Below, piece by piece: positions 12,882 through 25,024 of a stretch of 64,000 nt of DNA. The notes under the pieces are model-generated. The model worked only from the letters and a program-made list of their open reading frames with translations, had not been told where the DNA came from and ran no database searches. The first letter of the stretch is position 1. The number at the start of each line of letters is the position of its first letter. This DNA comes from Enoplosus armatus (taxonomy: Eukaryota; Chordata; Actinopteri; Centrarchiformes; Enoplosidae), in NCBI RefSeq assembly GCF_043641665.1, contig NC_092203.1, positions 11,017,873-11,081,872 on the forward strand, in the 5' to 3' direction. The position numbers were made by a program, and so were the translations under genes.

Positions 12882-13589
12882 CCAATATGTGTGAAACAAG
12901 TGAAACGCTGCTTTGGGAATGTGAGTGGTTGGCTGCGCCATTAATCAGACGAAATAAAACAGTCAGTGGTGTAAATCAGCATGAGGTGTCATAAAAAAAA
13001 TAAAAACATTTATTTGCTTTGTTCTGTTTAATAAACTGATTTATGGCTTCTACCAAATAAAATCTGTCTTGGCTCTCTCTCCAGCCTCTATCCAAACTAT
13101 CTCCTCGGCTCTTTGGTGTATTTTGGTATTTGTACAGGCTGTTCTACAACCCAAATTAAGTGTTCTCTTCATATTTCTGATCAAACTAGCCACTCCTGGT
13201 GGTTTTCTGTTTGTGCACCAAATAGTTTGGTTGGTGATGTTGCCTAAATACCCACAGTATTTGAATTTCCTGCCACAGCTGGAGAATGTGTCCTTTGATA
13301 TAAAACTTTTTAGCTTCTGAAATGTAAAACCACCTGGTCTTCCTCAGGAAACTCACGCAGATACACTGGGAGGAGATTCAATAAGTACATTTACTTCCTT
13401 TGTGCTTCAGCGTGCTAAACCAACCCATCTGGTTTGGTTGTCCCCTGGCATGTTCTTGTCTTTGTACCAGGCTGTTATGGCAAATCTCAAATTATCTGAC
13501 TCTGTTGGTACTTTTATAGCTTTAACCAAACTGTACTCTCTCCCTTGGCCTGTCCATGTCTATGTACAACGTTTTTTTGATGACATTAA

Positions 13590-13866
13590 TTTGGGAAATA
13601 CACTTTTTTAGATGAGAAGACGTCTGTACGTTAGATACGAAGCTACTGCGCACAACAGGTTAGCTTAGCTTAGCATAGTGACTGGAAACAGGGGGTAAAC
13701 AGCTAGCTTAGCTCTGTTCAAAGGTAACAGCACCCGTCAACCAGCACCTCTAAAGCTCACTAATTAACGTGTTATATCTCGTTTGTTTATCCAGATACCT
13801 TCAGACAGAGCCAGGCTAGCTGTTTCCCCGTTTCCAGTCTTTATGCTAAGCTAAGCTAACCGGCCT
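13590..13866. mobile_element. teleost TIR element (MITE-like), right end truncated
   Basis: The arm at 13658-13707 (GGTTAGCTTAGCTTAGCATA… GACTGGAAACAG…CAGCTAGC) is the inverted complement of 13815-13861 (GCTAGCTGTTTCC… TTTATGCTAAGCTAAGCTAA). The left arm continues outward through GGGAAATACAC; the right arm stops after AACCGGCC. The GCTAAGCTAAGCTAACCGGC end is typical of a dispersed fish element. Confidence 0.8.
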
Positions 13867-15806
13867 TTGAACCATTTTAGTAGATCTCCCTCCTTCGATT
13901 TAACTTGACTTGACATTTCAAAAAGTTGAAATCGATTTGTCAAAAGCCAAAACATGAATTGGCATCCAATTTTATACTAGATTCATTATTTAGATCACTT
14001 TTAAAGAAAAAAGTGAAATATCTATTGGTTCCAGCTTCTTAAATGTGAGGATTTCACTGACATATATGATAGTAAACTGAATATGTTGAGGTTTTAGACT
14101 GGATGAAACTCAAACAGCATGTAAACCCCTCAGGATGTTCAGCATGTCAACACCCTGACAATGCCAGAACTCCTCAGTAATTTTGGGGATTTTTCAAAGG
14201 CAGGCAGTTCATCATGAGCTCCGAGTTCATATCAGGTTGAGAGGGTATGCTTGCTTTGTGTGGAGGATGGTGTTAAAGCGCCCATAAAAGACGGGGATTG
14301 TTTGGTGACCAGAATTCAACAGAAAATCTTGTTTCACTGCGTTTGGAAGCAGAAAAACTGGAACATTTGAGTCTCAAGACACGCAGAGTACCTCAGTGAT
14401 CACGTAAGATTAGAAATGACTCTTATAGGCTTTCAGAGTCATTATGGTTTCAGAATAATGGGTTTCCTTCTCAGACATCATACTGTAAATATACGTCTCA
14501 CCTCCGTCCTCGCTGGTTGGATGGGCACCAGACCTAAAATAACTAATAACTGAAACACTTTCTCCCAAATGTGTTCCACTTTTTCATGTCAGCAGTCATT
14601 TCGTCAAAGAAGTGGAGGATTACAGATTTTATAAACCTCAACAAATGACCACATTCACTGTAGCAATGTCTTTACCAGTCAACTGGAAAACCCTAAATAC
14701 TATACTCTCCTTTAGCCAGTTTTAGGTTCTTTTTTGTCTACTTTGTATGTCTTTATTTGTGTCTTTGTTTAGCATCTTTTTAACTGTCCTTAGCCAACAT
14801 GCATGGTATCTTTTTTTATCCACATGAACTGAATAAGTCTGATTTCTCATTTTGTCTATTTAACAAGTATAAAGCTGCCAGGAACCTAAATACAGGAAAT
14901 ATGACACAGAAGGTACACATCTTTACTGATAATCTCTCAAAAATATAGAACAGTTCAAGGTTGTAAAGCATGTTGTTTCACTATTTATACACACAAATAC
15001 AGCAGAAACATGTAAGAAATAAGACTATAATACAGTTTATTTACATGCAAGTTTATCCCAACTTGTTTATGTGCCTTTTTCATGCAAAGTCACTGAACAT
15101 ATGCAATAATTCAAATGCATAAATTTAAAAACAAAGTCTAAGGTCTACAGACATAACTTTCAGCTGGTTTTCTCAGCTTGTCTCTACACGATATACAAAA
15201 AAAGTTATGTTACTGTAAAAAAAACCCAGAGTATTAACAATTAACAGATGAAGAGGGTTACATTCAGAAAGCTGCACATTCATTTAAAGTTTGTTTAAAG
15301 TTAAAATATCAAGAGTTCCCTTGAACAGTTTCTATAGTTCTGTGCTGTCAATCATCCTGCAGACTCTTTTAAAGATCCTATTTCAGAGCAGAACTTGAGC
15401 TTGTTACATATAATCACTGTAAGGAAACGTTTCTAAAAAGTGCTCTATATAACTTTTTCGGGGAGTTATACGTTATAATCAGAGGGTTATTATCCTGTAT
15501 CTCTAAATTACACATGAACTGCTTTTTATGATGGTTTTGTTGGAGAAGACACTGCATGTTTCCATCGGTGGCTCTATTAGAAAAACCAGCTCAATCCAGA
15601 TCGATTCGTCTCCCCGTCAGCGTCAGCGGCCGTCGTCGACCACTTCACATGATTCTCTTGTCTTCCAAAATGGCCGCCTCCTCGCTGTGCTCAGGTCACC
15701 AGGGGAAAACGCTGAGGCCAACGGGTAATTTTGTGGCTCTGCCTGTTATCCTCGTTTGGCCTGGAGGTTTTTTTTAACAGGGACAGGGCTGAGCCAGCCT
15801 CCATGC

Positions 15807-15809
<3 letters not shown>

Positions 15810-15847
<38 letters not shown>
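15810..15847 (+). repeat. (TG)n microsatellite
   Basis: About 19 TG units, roughly 0.9 kb upstream of ahr2 exon 3. Confidence 0.97.
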
Positions 15848-15848
<1 letters not shown>

Positions 15849-16761
15849 ACTGTCTTTGAATCAGAGTTTGAAGCTAAGCATTGAATTTCAAACCCGGTGC
15901 TTGAATAGGTATAAACACTGTGCCAGTACTCTAAACCAGCAGCCTGCATAGCGTGAAAGCCTGCGACGTCTTATTTGATTAATTTAATGGCTCTAAAATA
16001 TTTTTCGTGGTCATCCAGAGGAAGATGAAATGTAACCCAGAAAGAAGAATCAGTCCATCATCATTTTCTAACTGGTTTCCTCTCTAAATCCACCTGCTTC
16101 CTCTCTGAGAGGATATTTTAAGGTGCTCGGGGCAGTTATCTTGTTTTTGTGCTGCTCTCTCTTTGATAAGCACCAGAGTAGGAGGAAGAGGAAGAGGAGG
16201 AAAAGTTGGGTGATGGTGTTGTAAGACGACAGGAAACATCAGGCAGCTCCACCCTGATAGAAAAGAGATGTGATGTTCCTCTTTCTGTTTTTCTCACTTC
16301 TCATTTGAACAGGTAGTTTGTGAGAAATTGCTGAAAGAGTTGCATGTTTTTGTAAACACAATCAGCTGTTTGTTGCCGAGTTGTGACCTCCAACATGGCC
16401 GCCGGAGGCATCTGTTTTATTTGATTCTTGAAATGTTGTACAACTTTGTGCAGAGATTTGTTCTCAGGGTGGAGAAAGTTATTTCTTAAATTAGTTTCAG
16501 TTCCTGTCTGCGGTTTCCTCTTCTGTGTTTCTGTGCTTCTGTGTTCTTGTAAAAAAGAGTGAAATGAAAACAGCAAAACAAAACAACAGAAACAAATCAA
16601 ATAAATATACATTTTCGACACATTTCGCGTCCAACATGCAGCTCCAGGATACACCTTTTGATCTGTAATTTGTTTCTCAACACACTTCAAGTTTTATTTC
16701 TTCTTCTGTGTGTTAAAAAACGGAGATAATCTGACAGGTTATCTGTCTTCTTCACCTCCAG

Positions 16762-16949
16762 CCACCATGAAGAAAGGCCAGAACGGCTCCAGCTGGACCA
16801 GCGAGCGGGGCCTGATGTTCAGGGGGAGCGTCCAGAACACGCTGACTCCGTCCTCCACAACCTCCACTCCCTCTTTTTCCTCAGCCTCCTCCACCCAGGT
16901 GACCTCCATCGACGGAGTCAGCTTCTCTGAGGGAGACCTGCTGCTGCAG
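16762..16949 (+). CDS. ahr2: ahr2 exon 3: linker between bHLH and PAS-A
   Basis: Begins after a cctccag acceptor with two bases of a split Ala codon, so the first residues are A-T-M-K-K-G-Q. It ends with SEGDLLLQ before a GTAATT donor. The EGDLLLQ end matches the conserved EGELLLQ of the AHR1 exon. At 188 nt it is 72 nt longer than the AHR1 exon 3. The extra length is a Ser/Thr-rich linker ([15 protein letters not shown]). The internal ATG at 16767 sits in a perfect Kozak context (see findings). Confidence 0.92.
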
Positions 16950-18886
16950 GTAATTGAAGGATTGGTAAAGTGTTAATATATATAGATATATATTTATTTA
17001 GTTTTATTGAGTATGATGGAGTCTTTTCTTTGGTCTTCAGGCACTGAACGGCTTTGTGTTGGTGGTGACGGCTGAAGGCTACATCTTCTACACGTCCCCC
17101 ACCATCCAGGACTTCCTGGGCTTCCACCAGGTAAAACATGATAATAATAATAATCAAGTTTACTTATATTGTCCTCCTCAAAACCAACGATAGGAAGTGT
17201 TTTACTCCAAAAAGATCATGAAAAATAAAATACAAATGGTCAAACTAAACAAAATAAAATGTCAGCTGCCCAATAAATGCAAAAAATACATCTTTTGTGG
17301 TCTTAACATAAAGATCTGTGACATATATTGTCTAAAAATTAGATATCAGGTGTTAAAATGTAAAAATATAAAAAGGCCTAATTGGTAAAAGTTGATTTTT
17401 AGAAGCAATTTAAAAGAAGATAGTACTTTGGTCAGTCTGAGCACATATGTGAAGCTTTTCTGATGATGAAAGTGGCTCATTGAGCAACTTTTAAATGTTG
17501 CTAAACATTACTCAACGTTCGTATCAGCTGCGTCCACTTAGAGGGGACGTTCTTCTACTTTTAGTACTTGTAATGGTCTATTTTTACAGTGTGGTATTAG
17601 TACTTGTACTCAAGTAAAGGATCTGAATACTTCCTCCAGCTCTGGTGAGGCGTTGTTGATGCACGCTCTGAAATGAAAGGCTTTTAAACAGTTTCTTTCC
17701 TTCACAGCAGCAATTATCTGTCCCAGAATTGATCAAATCAGCCACTACGAGGAGGAGCTTGTGTACGGAAATAACTCTTTACTGCACAACAACCTGTTTC
17801 CAACTCACTGACCTCCTGAACTCTGATGTTCCTTTTTAAACATCCTTTCAAAGAACAATCTCGTTTTGTGCTTCCTACCTTCCACAAAGCAGTCGGTTTC
17901 ACTTCATGTTTGTAAGCAGTGAAAGTCATCTTGCAGCGATCTGAATCTATCACATCGTAGGCAGTTACTCCCTTGTGGAACATCCTGTGACAATTAAACA
18001 TCTAACAGCTGCTCAGAAGCGTCACCTAGAAGAACAATAATCAAACCTGGAAAAAGATTATGTGAATATTGTTTGTTTCTTGTACAACTTGATTATTGTT
18101 TTTATAATTTTATAGTTCATTAAAAAGAAGTCCAAGTGGGAGGAAAAGAGTGTAAACTGTTTCCAGATAGTCTAAACTACTACCATACTTAGTATGGCAG
18201 GTCAAAGTTGAAGCAGGAAGTGTGTCTGTAGACTGCGATAGATGTGTCCAATGGACTGTTTTTCTTGACCCATTGGACTGCACGTCCCTCTAGGGGGATT
18301 AAAGAAGAAGCCTTGTAAGACCAGAAAGCTGCAGCCTCATTTATTAAAAAAGGCATCTTTGTAAAATGAATGAGCTGCTTTAATCTACTAAAAGAAATAA
18401 GTCAACAAACAGAAAGTAAACAGGAGGAAAAGGACCCCTACGACTCCCAAAAGACATCCCTAACAGACACATCACCCATATAACTGTAAATAAAGTACAT
18501 TTTAACGTTTCTTTTATAAAACAACTCTCAACATCAGTTACACAAGAATTGCATGAAAAGACTAAATTAAACCAAAATAAGTCGCAACACAGACAACGAG
18601 TTTAGAAACAGGTGATGTTTCGATGTTGTCTACCAACCTGAATGGACGGTCGAGTGGAATATAAATAATAATAATAATAATAATAATAACTTTATTTGTA
18701 GAGCACTTCAAATCAAAGTTACAAAGTGCTTTACAGTAAAAACAAATAATACAAATTCACAGAATTTGCAGTTAAAGACATGCAATGCAAAAAAACATCT
18801 GTACGGTCCTTTAAAATAGACTTTCAGCCAGACGACATGCCAAATGATGGACCCACAGACAGGTTAGAGGGTGAGACACATGTGAG

Positions 18887-18918
<32 letters not shown>

Positions 18919-21900
18919 ATGAGAACTGAACTGCTGTGTTGGTTCTGAACTCTTGACTTGTAAACACATCCGTTTGAACCGGGGTTAAAGATGTTGGGGG
19001 GGGGGGGGTTGCCTGGGGAGAGTGCACGTGGTAAACAGCTCTCACACACACACACACACACATTTATATACACACCACTGCTTTTCCACGACACAGTCTG
19101 AAGGCAGGAAACGTTTTGTTCTGGAGGCCACTGTGGCTGGTGAAGCCCAAAACTCACCAGCTGCTTGGACTATTTATTACCATGATAAACTGTATTTATA
19201 GAGCGGCTCTAAAAGTGGTTATAGAGTAAATAAAAGAGGAAACAGACTGAAGATAAAGAGCAGACACACCAGGGATAAATCTGCATATAAAAAGAAGAGA
19301 TTTAGATTATGCTGATTTGACAGTGCCGATTTTCTGTATTTTAAATTTTAAGCAGAAACGTGAACTTGTATTTCTGTTTCTGTAGTGGTAAAGAGAAAAG
19401 GCTAAATGCTCACAAATCCTGACTTCAGGGTGGCTTTGAACTCAACAAAAGCCCGATGAGCAGTTTGAAGCCATTTTTCAGCACGGCTGACAAAGGAGGG
19501 TTTTGTGTGGGGTTTGTTTGTCGACGGTTGAGTAACAGAAAGAAGCCGCGAGGTGTGGTTCTCTCACCACCTCGGCCCTTTAGCACAACGGCGTCTCTGT
19601 GTTTCCAGCCTGAAGTCAGTGGCATTCATCCACTCCACGGGCTGAGAGCATTGTTCACACCGTATGTGTGTTTACAATTGCATCATCGGTCTTGAACGCA
19701 GGTCGCCAGTACAAACACTGGAGGAGCTGCAGCTCGCCAACAAAACGCTCGCCCCAAACCAGGACTGAGGGCTCAGCTGGAGCAGAGCCAGGGTTCTTCC
19801 TTGTCTTAAAAGTTTGTGCCAACACTCACACAAGCTCAAGCTCTGGATCCATTATCTGATATTAGTTATAAGCCTACTCTCATACACGCACAACCAAAAC
19901 CTTGTGGGGAAAGACTTGTACTACTAATGCTGCTGCTACAACTGAAGAGTAAATGCTGAACGTCTCATGATACCAAGAGAAAACTCTCGCTTGTAGTTGA
20001 CTGTACATTTTCATTTACCTTTTCATTTTCTGTTACTGACATGGAGAAAGGATGATTTAATGATTTATGAAATGTCTCGACAAAACCCTGAAATATTCTG
20101 GTGTTCAGATGAGCAAAAACTGTTTAATTTTGATGCATTTCAGTTTGCTAACTTTGCTAAAACACAGAGAAATGATGATTTGTTTCTGTGTTTTCAGTCG
20201 GATGTGGTCCATCAGAGCGTGTTTGAGTTGATCCACACAGACGACCGAGCTCTGTTCAGACGGCAGCTTCACTTCGCTCTCAACCCAAACTCCAGCCAGC
20301 AAGATGGCTCCGCAGACAGTCCCAGTAAGTCCACTGCACTGCTCATTATATACATACAATGTAATATATTGGAATGTAAACCCCTTGATATTAACAGGCA
20401 TTTAAACAAAAAAAATCACAAAGAATGAAGGTAAATACAATCAAAAACAAGAACAAGTACATTTGTAATCTAATGGTGCTTTAAAAGCAGAGTATGACAA
20501 CAAAACTAATGGTAAATATTTCATCATTACAGCAGGTGAGCAGAACTCTGCAGAGATCAGCAGCAACGTGATGACCTACGACCCCCAAGCCATCCCTCCA
20601 GAAAACTCGTCCTTCCTGGAGAGAAACTTCTGCTGCCGTTTCCGCTGCCTGCTTGACAACTCCTCCGGCTTCCTGGTAAAAACACACACCTGCAGAGATC
20701 GTCTGCGTTTTAAAAGATGAATTAAACTTTTTAGCTGGAAAATGTATCAAAATCTTCAAAACTTGTGAAGAAGTGAGGCTCAAAACATAACCTTTATCAT
20801 GTCTCACTCAGCCTAATCAGCAGCCATTTAGTATCAGTTTTACGGCAAAAAGCAGTTTTATTTTAGCATTTTTCAAGCTGCATCCTGCTTTTTTATTTGT
20901 TCTTGTGATCAGCTTCAGTACTAAAATTTTATTTCGATATCAGTTCCTGTTAGTCTACTTAAAGCCTCCTGCATGCTCATAAAGGTACACCAAACTAACA
21001 TTTTGGGACCTATAATACTTAAAAAGTGTGGTCAGAGATTGTTGATAAACCCTGATGTGTGTTTGTCTCCAGGCCCTGAACTTCCGCGGCCGCCTGAAGC
21101 TCGTCCACGGTCAGAACTGGCTGTCCGAAGACGGGACGTTGGTTCCCCCGCAGCTCGCTTTGTTCTCCATCGCCACACCGATGCAGCCGCCGTCCATCCT
21201 GGAGATCCGCACCAAGACGCTCATCTTCCAGACCAAACACAAGCTGGACTTCACTCCTCTGGGCATCGACGCCAGGTAGACGCCCACACAGGGTGTTTAT
21301 TAAGATGACAATAAACGTTATTTAATCAGGTAGTCTCATTGAGAGCTAACAATAAACGTTTTCTCCTCTACAGAGGGAAGGTGGTTTTGGGTTACAATGA
21401 AATAGAGCTCTGTATGAAAGGTTCAGGGTACAACTTCATCCACGCTGCAGACATGATGTACTGCGCCGACAACCACATAAGAAGTAAGTTATAAGCCCCT
21501 TTTTTTAACCTCTTCACTTTCATTTTAAGTCATTTATTTTGTAAACAGCCCAAATATTTGCCAGTTACAGCTACTCAAATGTGAGAATTTGCTACTTTTC
21601 TCTGTTTCTTATTAAAAATGGAGTATTTGTGGTTGAAATGAGCCATTTGAAGACATCACATTGGGAATTTGTCATTGTTTTTTGACATTTTTTGGCCGAA
21701 ATAACTGATCTGATATGACAAGAATCTCCTCAACAACTTAAAATGGTCTCTATTTAATTGAACTGATCTTATTTTCTAATTCTTGCGGTGATGTTAGAAG
21801 GACGTACAAGACAACACATTTCTCTCTCTCACTTTGCATGTTTAACGTTTACATTAACTTTAATCTGACGGCATTTAATTCAAATGTATGTCAGGACCAA

Positions 21901-24702
21901 CATGTAAATGTATTTATATAATATAAATGGACTTACTCTTTCTGTGTCATATCCAGTGATGAAAACAGGAGAAAGCGGTTTCACCGTCTTCAGGCTGCTG
22001 GCCAAAACTGGAACGTGGGTCTGGGTCCAGGCTAATGCCAGGCTGGTCTTTAAAGGAGGGAAACCAGACTTCATCGTGGCCCGGCAGAGAGCTTTGACGT
22101 AAGTTGACATCCAGAGAGCTGGGAGGGTAGTTCTTACTGTTTCAAGGCTGAATTAACAACTGGGCAAAGTCACTTATTAATAATTAGATTAACTGAACAT
22201 TTTGTCAATTTTGTGTCAGTAAAGTACAATATTTACAAAGGTGAGTCCTGCATTATGATGTAATGTTGTGAGCCAGTCTTGTAGAGGGTCTTTATGTGAA
22301 AATCTCAATTATTTTAGAGGCCCAACAGCAAAGTTTTGCTGCCATTGCTGCAACTGCTTCTAAAACAACCCTCTCTTGTTTTATTTGTCACAGAAATGAA
22401 GAAGGGGACGAACAGCTGCGCCTCCGGCGGCTGCAGTTGCCATTCAGCTTCACCACTGGAGAGGCATTGCTGTACGATGTAACGCCGACCGTCGAAGTCC
22501 CGGACTCATGCTCTTCCGCCAAGCAGAGGAAGTTAGATGAGTACTCCATCAGCCCCAGCTCCTTATTGGGTTGCATGCTGAATCAGGACCAGTCTATCTA
22601 CTGTGAACACAACAATGCCAACTCCCTCAACTCCCTCAACGATGTCGCCTTCAAGGACTCCCGCGCTACAGTCAGTGTTCCTGGAGATGTCTGGCTGGAC
22701 TCTACACCCAAACCTGTTGTGGGAAGCCTGGTGAAGTCTGAGGCCACAGTTCAGGACATGATGGACACCCTGCAGCAGATCCTCGAGGACAACGACCTCG
22801 CCGAAGCCCTGGACGTGGGGCCTGATGAGCTCAAGAGCTGGGAGAGTACCCTGCTGAAGATGAGCGCCAGCAGCTGCGAGATGAGCGAAGACCTGAACGA
22901 TATTCTCAGCAACGACATCCTGTCCTATGTAGAGGAACAGCTCCAGAGGGAGTGCGGGCTCAAGTTGCCAGATCAGATGGATGACATACCACCCTGCATC
23001 TCCACTTTGGACCTCCAGAACCACAATCCTGACCAGGGTGGGGAGCAGAACTTCAGCTGGCCTCTGGAGCCCCATAACCAACTGATACCAAATGGAGGGC
23101 AGATGATCGCCGGACAACCAACTCCAGTCCTGGGGATGATGAAACTGACCCACATGGATCTTCCTCAGTTGAGTTCTTCTGTTTTAAACGGTCCAACCCT
23201 TCGGCAGATTGCCTCACAGCAAATGCTCCCCAGCTCTGTTGGTCTTCAACTGGGCACTACAGGCAACATTGGCACTTCAGTTACCTTCAACCCCTCCCCG
23301 GACTCTTACGCTCAAACACAGAACCAACTGAGAACCTTACAAGTCACTGCCAAGGACAACAACCACGGAGCATTCTCACTCAGGCAGACAACCAATCACA
23401 TTCACTCCAACCAAATGGCTCAACCAATCCAGAACCACCTTCAGAGGAAGGCGCCCAGCCTCCCAGTCGGCCTCCAGGACCAAAGTGTAGAAAGAGGGTT
23501 AAATCCTGTGTTTAACTTTCAGGGCAACCAGTGGAACTCCTCCGTCCCCAACTCAAACCAAGCAAACTTAGTAGAAACATACACCCAAAATATTTCAAAC
23601 AAACCAGGTTTTACTGCAGATCCTTCCTCGGCGAGCTGCTTGCAGGGCCACTTTGCACTTCAGACACAAAACAATGACAAACAGAAACAGTCTTGGCCAC
23701 TGGAGCAGCAGCTGATCTCAAGTGGACACCAACAAATGGGCGCCTGCCTCAACCAAATGTCAGGATTTCAGAGGAATCCTCTTCCTGGGGTTGTCGTAGC
23801 CCAGAACGCTGTCAATGGCGGGCCAATGTTCAGGACTCCAGAGATTTCAAATGTTCCATTTCCTGTTCAGCAGGGCATGGAGCCGCCACCTATGGCACCT
23901 TCTAGCAGTTGTATGTTCAGAAATGCCCCCACATCGGTGCCTGTAAATGGAGTGCACCTCAGTCAGGCGCCAGCCTGCCAGAGACTGAACCCCGCCAGCA
24001 ACCAGATTCCCTCCAAGCCCTCTTGTTTCTATCAGGGTCTTTCCGGAGGCGGATCTGTGCCGGGGATGACGACTATCCCGAATCCCGAAGAGGCAGCGCT
24101 GTCCTGCCAAATGGCCACTGGTCTCGAGCCGGACAGCCTGCTGGTGCAACAACAGCAGTACCTAAACTTCAGTGAACATACTCAGGTAACTTAAAGGTTC
24201 AGCGCTGTGAAGTTGCTTTTGGTTTGCCTGGTCTTGATTATTATGTTCTGTATAAGTTTGGCTGAGACACTGGAGCAGGAACTTGGTGAATACTGTGGAT
24301 CCTGTGTTATTTTAATGAGATTGCACAGGAAGTCTTTAGAGTGCTCAACAGAAAACCAATCAGTTACAGCATTTCCATTTTTCCAATGTGGAGCCTGAGC
24401 CTAATTTTTGATTTAAAGGACCAGTTGTTTTGAATGTTGTAGCACATTCCCTGTAAATTCTTACAAACAACCAAATTTAGCAGATCCTTATCCAATATTT
24501 ATGTTCGATTGGAGACTCTAAATTGCTCTCAGGTATTTGTGATGTGCTTGATGGTATCAGTATATCAATCTTAAAGTCAGACCTAACCTGTCATTCGTCT
24601 TTTCTCGTTTCGCAGATCAACAGCCGTCGAGTCGTCGGTAACGAAGGTTTCCCCTTCTCCTCGCTGCCCAATGGGAACGCCTACTACTCAGAGAACAAAT
24701 AG
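16762..24702 (+). CDS. ahr2: aryl hydrocarbon receptor 2, 5'-partial, 9 exons in window
   Basis: Ligand-activated bHLH-PAS transcription factor that would sense dioxin-like compounds and act with ARNT in the nucleus. Join: 16762-16949, 17041-17130, 20198-20324, 20533-20675, 21073-21275, 21374-21483, 21957-22098, 22394-24185, 24616-24702. All junctions have GT/AG and the frame stays open, giving about 960 residues. PAS-A reads [17 protein letters not shown] and [20 protein letters not shown] holds [27 protein letters not shown] and [30 protein letters not shown] follows, then a long activation region with an acidic helix ([18 protein letters not shown]). The AHR2 assignment rests on the [13 protein letters not shown] and [16 protein letters not shown] segments and on the lack of an AHR1-type Q-rich block. 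The bHLH exons 1-2 lie outside the window; exon 3 starts in phase 1, so it is not the natural 5' end. Family identity is very secure; the paralog call is likely. Confidence 0.93.
17041..17130 (+). CDS. ahr2: ahr2 exon 4: start of PAS-A
   Basis: Ninety bases, 30 codons, flanked by gtcttcag and GTAAAA. It encodes [20 protein letters not shown] then [10 protein letters not shown], the first strand and helix of PAS-A. Length and phase are identical to AHR1 exon 4. The upstream intron is only 91 nt. Confidence 0.96.
18661..18740 (-). mobile_element. retroposon 3'-tail relic with (AAT)n
   Basis: On the minus strand it reads TGTAAAGCACTTTGTAACTT… then GCTCTACAAATAAAGTTATT followed by an ATT repeat. 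That is the usual 3' tail of fish SINE/LINE elements. The body is not recognised. Confidence 0.6.
18888..18917 (+). repeat. (TG)n microsatellite
   Basis: About 15 TG units in ahr2 intron 4. Confidence 0.95.
20198..20324 (+). CDS. ahr2: ahr2 exon 5: PAS-A middle
   Basis: Acceptor tgttttcag, donor GTAAGT, 127 nt. It encodes [20 protein letters not shown] and [22 protein letters not shown]. Ends in phase 1. The 127-nt length equals AHR1 exon 5 exactly. Confidence 0.96.
20533..20675 (+). CDS. ahr2: ahr2 exon 6: end of PAS-A
   Basis: Encodes [20 protein letters not shown], then [20 protein letters not shown] and DNSSGFL. The [10 protein letters not shown] and [12 protein letters not shown] strings are diagnostic of AHR. 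The acceptor is a tandem acagcag, so the exon can start at 20533 or 20536. I chose the upstream site by default; both keep the frame. Length 143 nt against 137 in AHR1. Confidence 0.93.
21073..21275 (+). CDS. ahr2: ahr2 exon 7: PAS-A/PAS-B linker and start of PAS-B
   Basis: Encodes [20 protein letters not shown], then [40 protein letters not shown] and LGIDA. It starts after gtctccag and ends in phase 2 before GTAGAC. The His of TKHKLDF is codon 21238-21240 and corresponds to the pocket His of mammalian AHR. Confidence 0.96.
21374..21483 (+). CDS. ahr2: ahr2 exon 8: PAS-B core
   Basis: 110 nt, the same length and phases as AHR1 exon 8. It encodes [20 protein letters not shown] and [16 protein letters not shown], the central helices of the ligand pocket. 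Acceptor ctctacag, donor GTAAGT. Confidence 0.96.
21957..22098 (+). CDS. ahr2: ahr2 exon 9: end of PAS-B
   Basis: 142 nt, identical in length to AHR1 exon 9. It encodes [40 protein letters not shown] and VARQRAL. The Ala codon at 22079-22081 aligns with the mouse high-affinity Ala / human Val position. Acceptor atatccag, donor GTAAGT. Confidence 0.96.
22394..24185 (+). CDS. ahr2: ahr2 exon 10: transactivation region
   Basis: A single 1,792-nt exon. It opens with [19 protein letters not shown] and TTGEALLYD, the conserved post-PAS segment. The acidic amphipathic stretch [20 protein letters not shown] and [20 protein letters not shown] follows. The remainder is Asn/Gln/Ser/Pro-rich without long Gln runs. 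Failure to splice at the GTAACT donor would add only two residues before a TAA at 24192-24194. Confidence 0.95.
24616..24702 (+). CDS. ahr2: ahr2 exon 11: C-terminus
   Basis: Acceptor gtttcgcag, 28 codons and a TAG. It encodes [20 protein letters not shown] and NAYYSENK. The short terminal exon parallels exon 11 of AHR1 in position and phase 0, but its sequence is unrelated. Confidence 0.85.
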   Translation: MNSRRVVGNEGFPFSSLPNGNAYYSENK

Positions 24703-25024
24703 GAATCGGCCGCAGTAACTTCTGGACGGCAGAGGATCTGGACTGAAACTGCAGTTTAAAGGAAGCAAAAGACTCCTGTCTCTAAACATGAAAGGAGTGG
24801 AGTAGACTGAAGAACAGAAATGTGCTTGAGAAGGACAATGAGACAAAACAGGACGCCTCTCCTTCGACTTTCTTTCTTATTCGGAAACAGCGATGGATGC
24901 TTTAAGAGTTCAAGTGTTTGGTTCAGGATGGCTGGTCTGTGGTCGAGGAACAGAGGAAAAGGAAAGTTTTTTTTTGTCAAGGAAAAGGGTGAATCCCCTC
25001 TTTGGAGCTGGTTGGATTGTACCA

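Larger units (their letters stand above)
1..16761 (+). other. upstream non-coding DNA, probably ahr2 intron 2
   Basis: No exon with coding character was found. I looked for the AHR bHLH signature ([21 protein letters not shown]) and did not see it on the + strand. Because exon 3 starts in phase 1, this stretch is best read as part of intron 2, which would then exceed 16.7 kb, against 5.2 kb in AHR1. It is filled with microsatellites, minisatellites and dispersed repeat relics, listed separately. Confidence 0.6.
17131..20197 (+). other. ahr2 intron 4
   Basis: 3,067-nt intron, the longest complete AHR2 intron in the window. It holds an (AAT)n with a SINE/LINE-like tail at 18.66-18.74 kb, a (TG)n at 18.89 kb, a 13-base G run at 18,996-19,008 and a short (CA)n near 19,045. 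No exon was seen in it. Confidence 0.85.
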
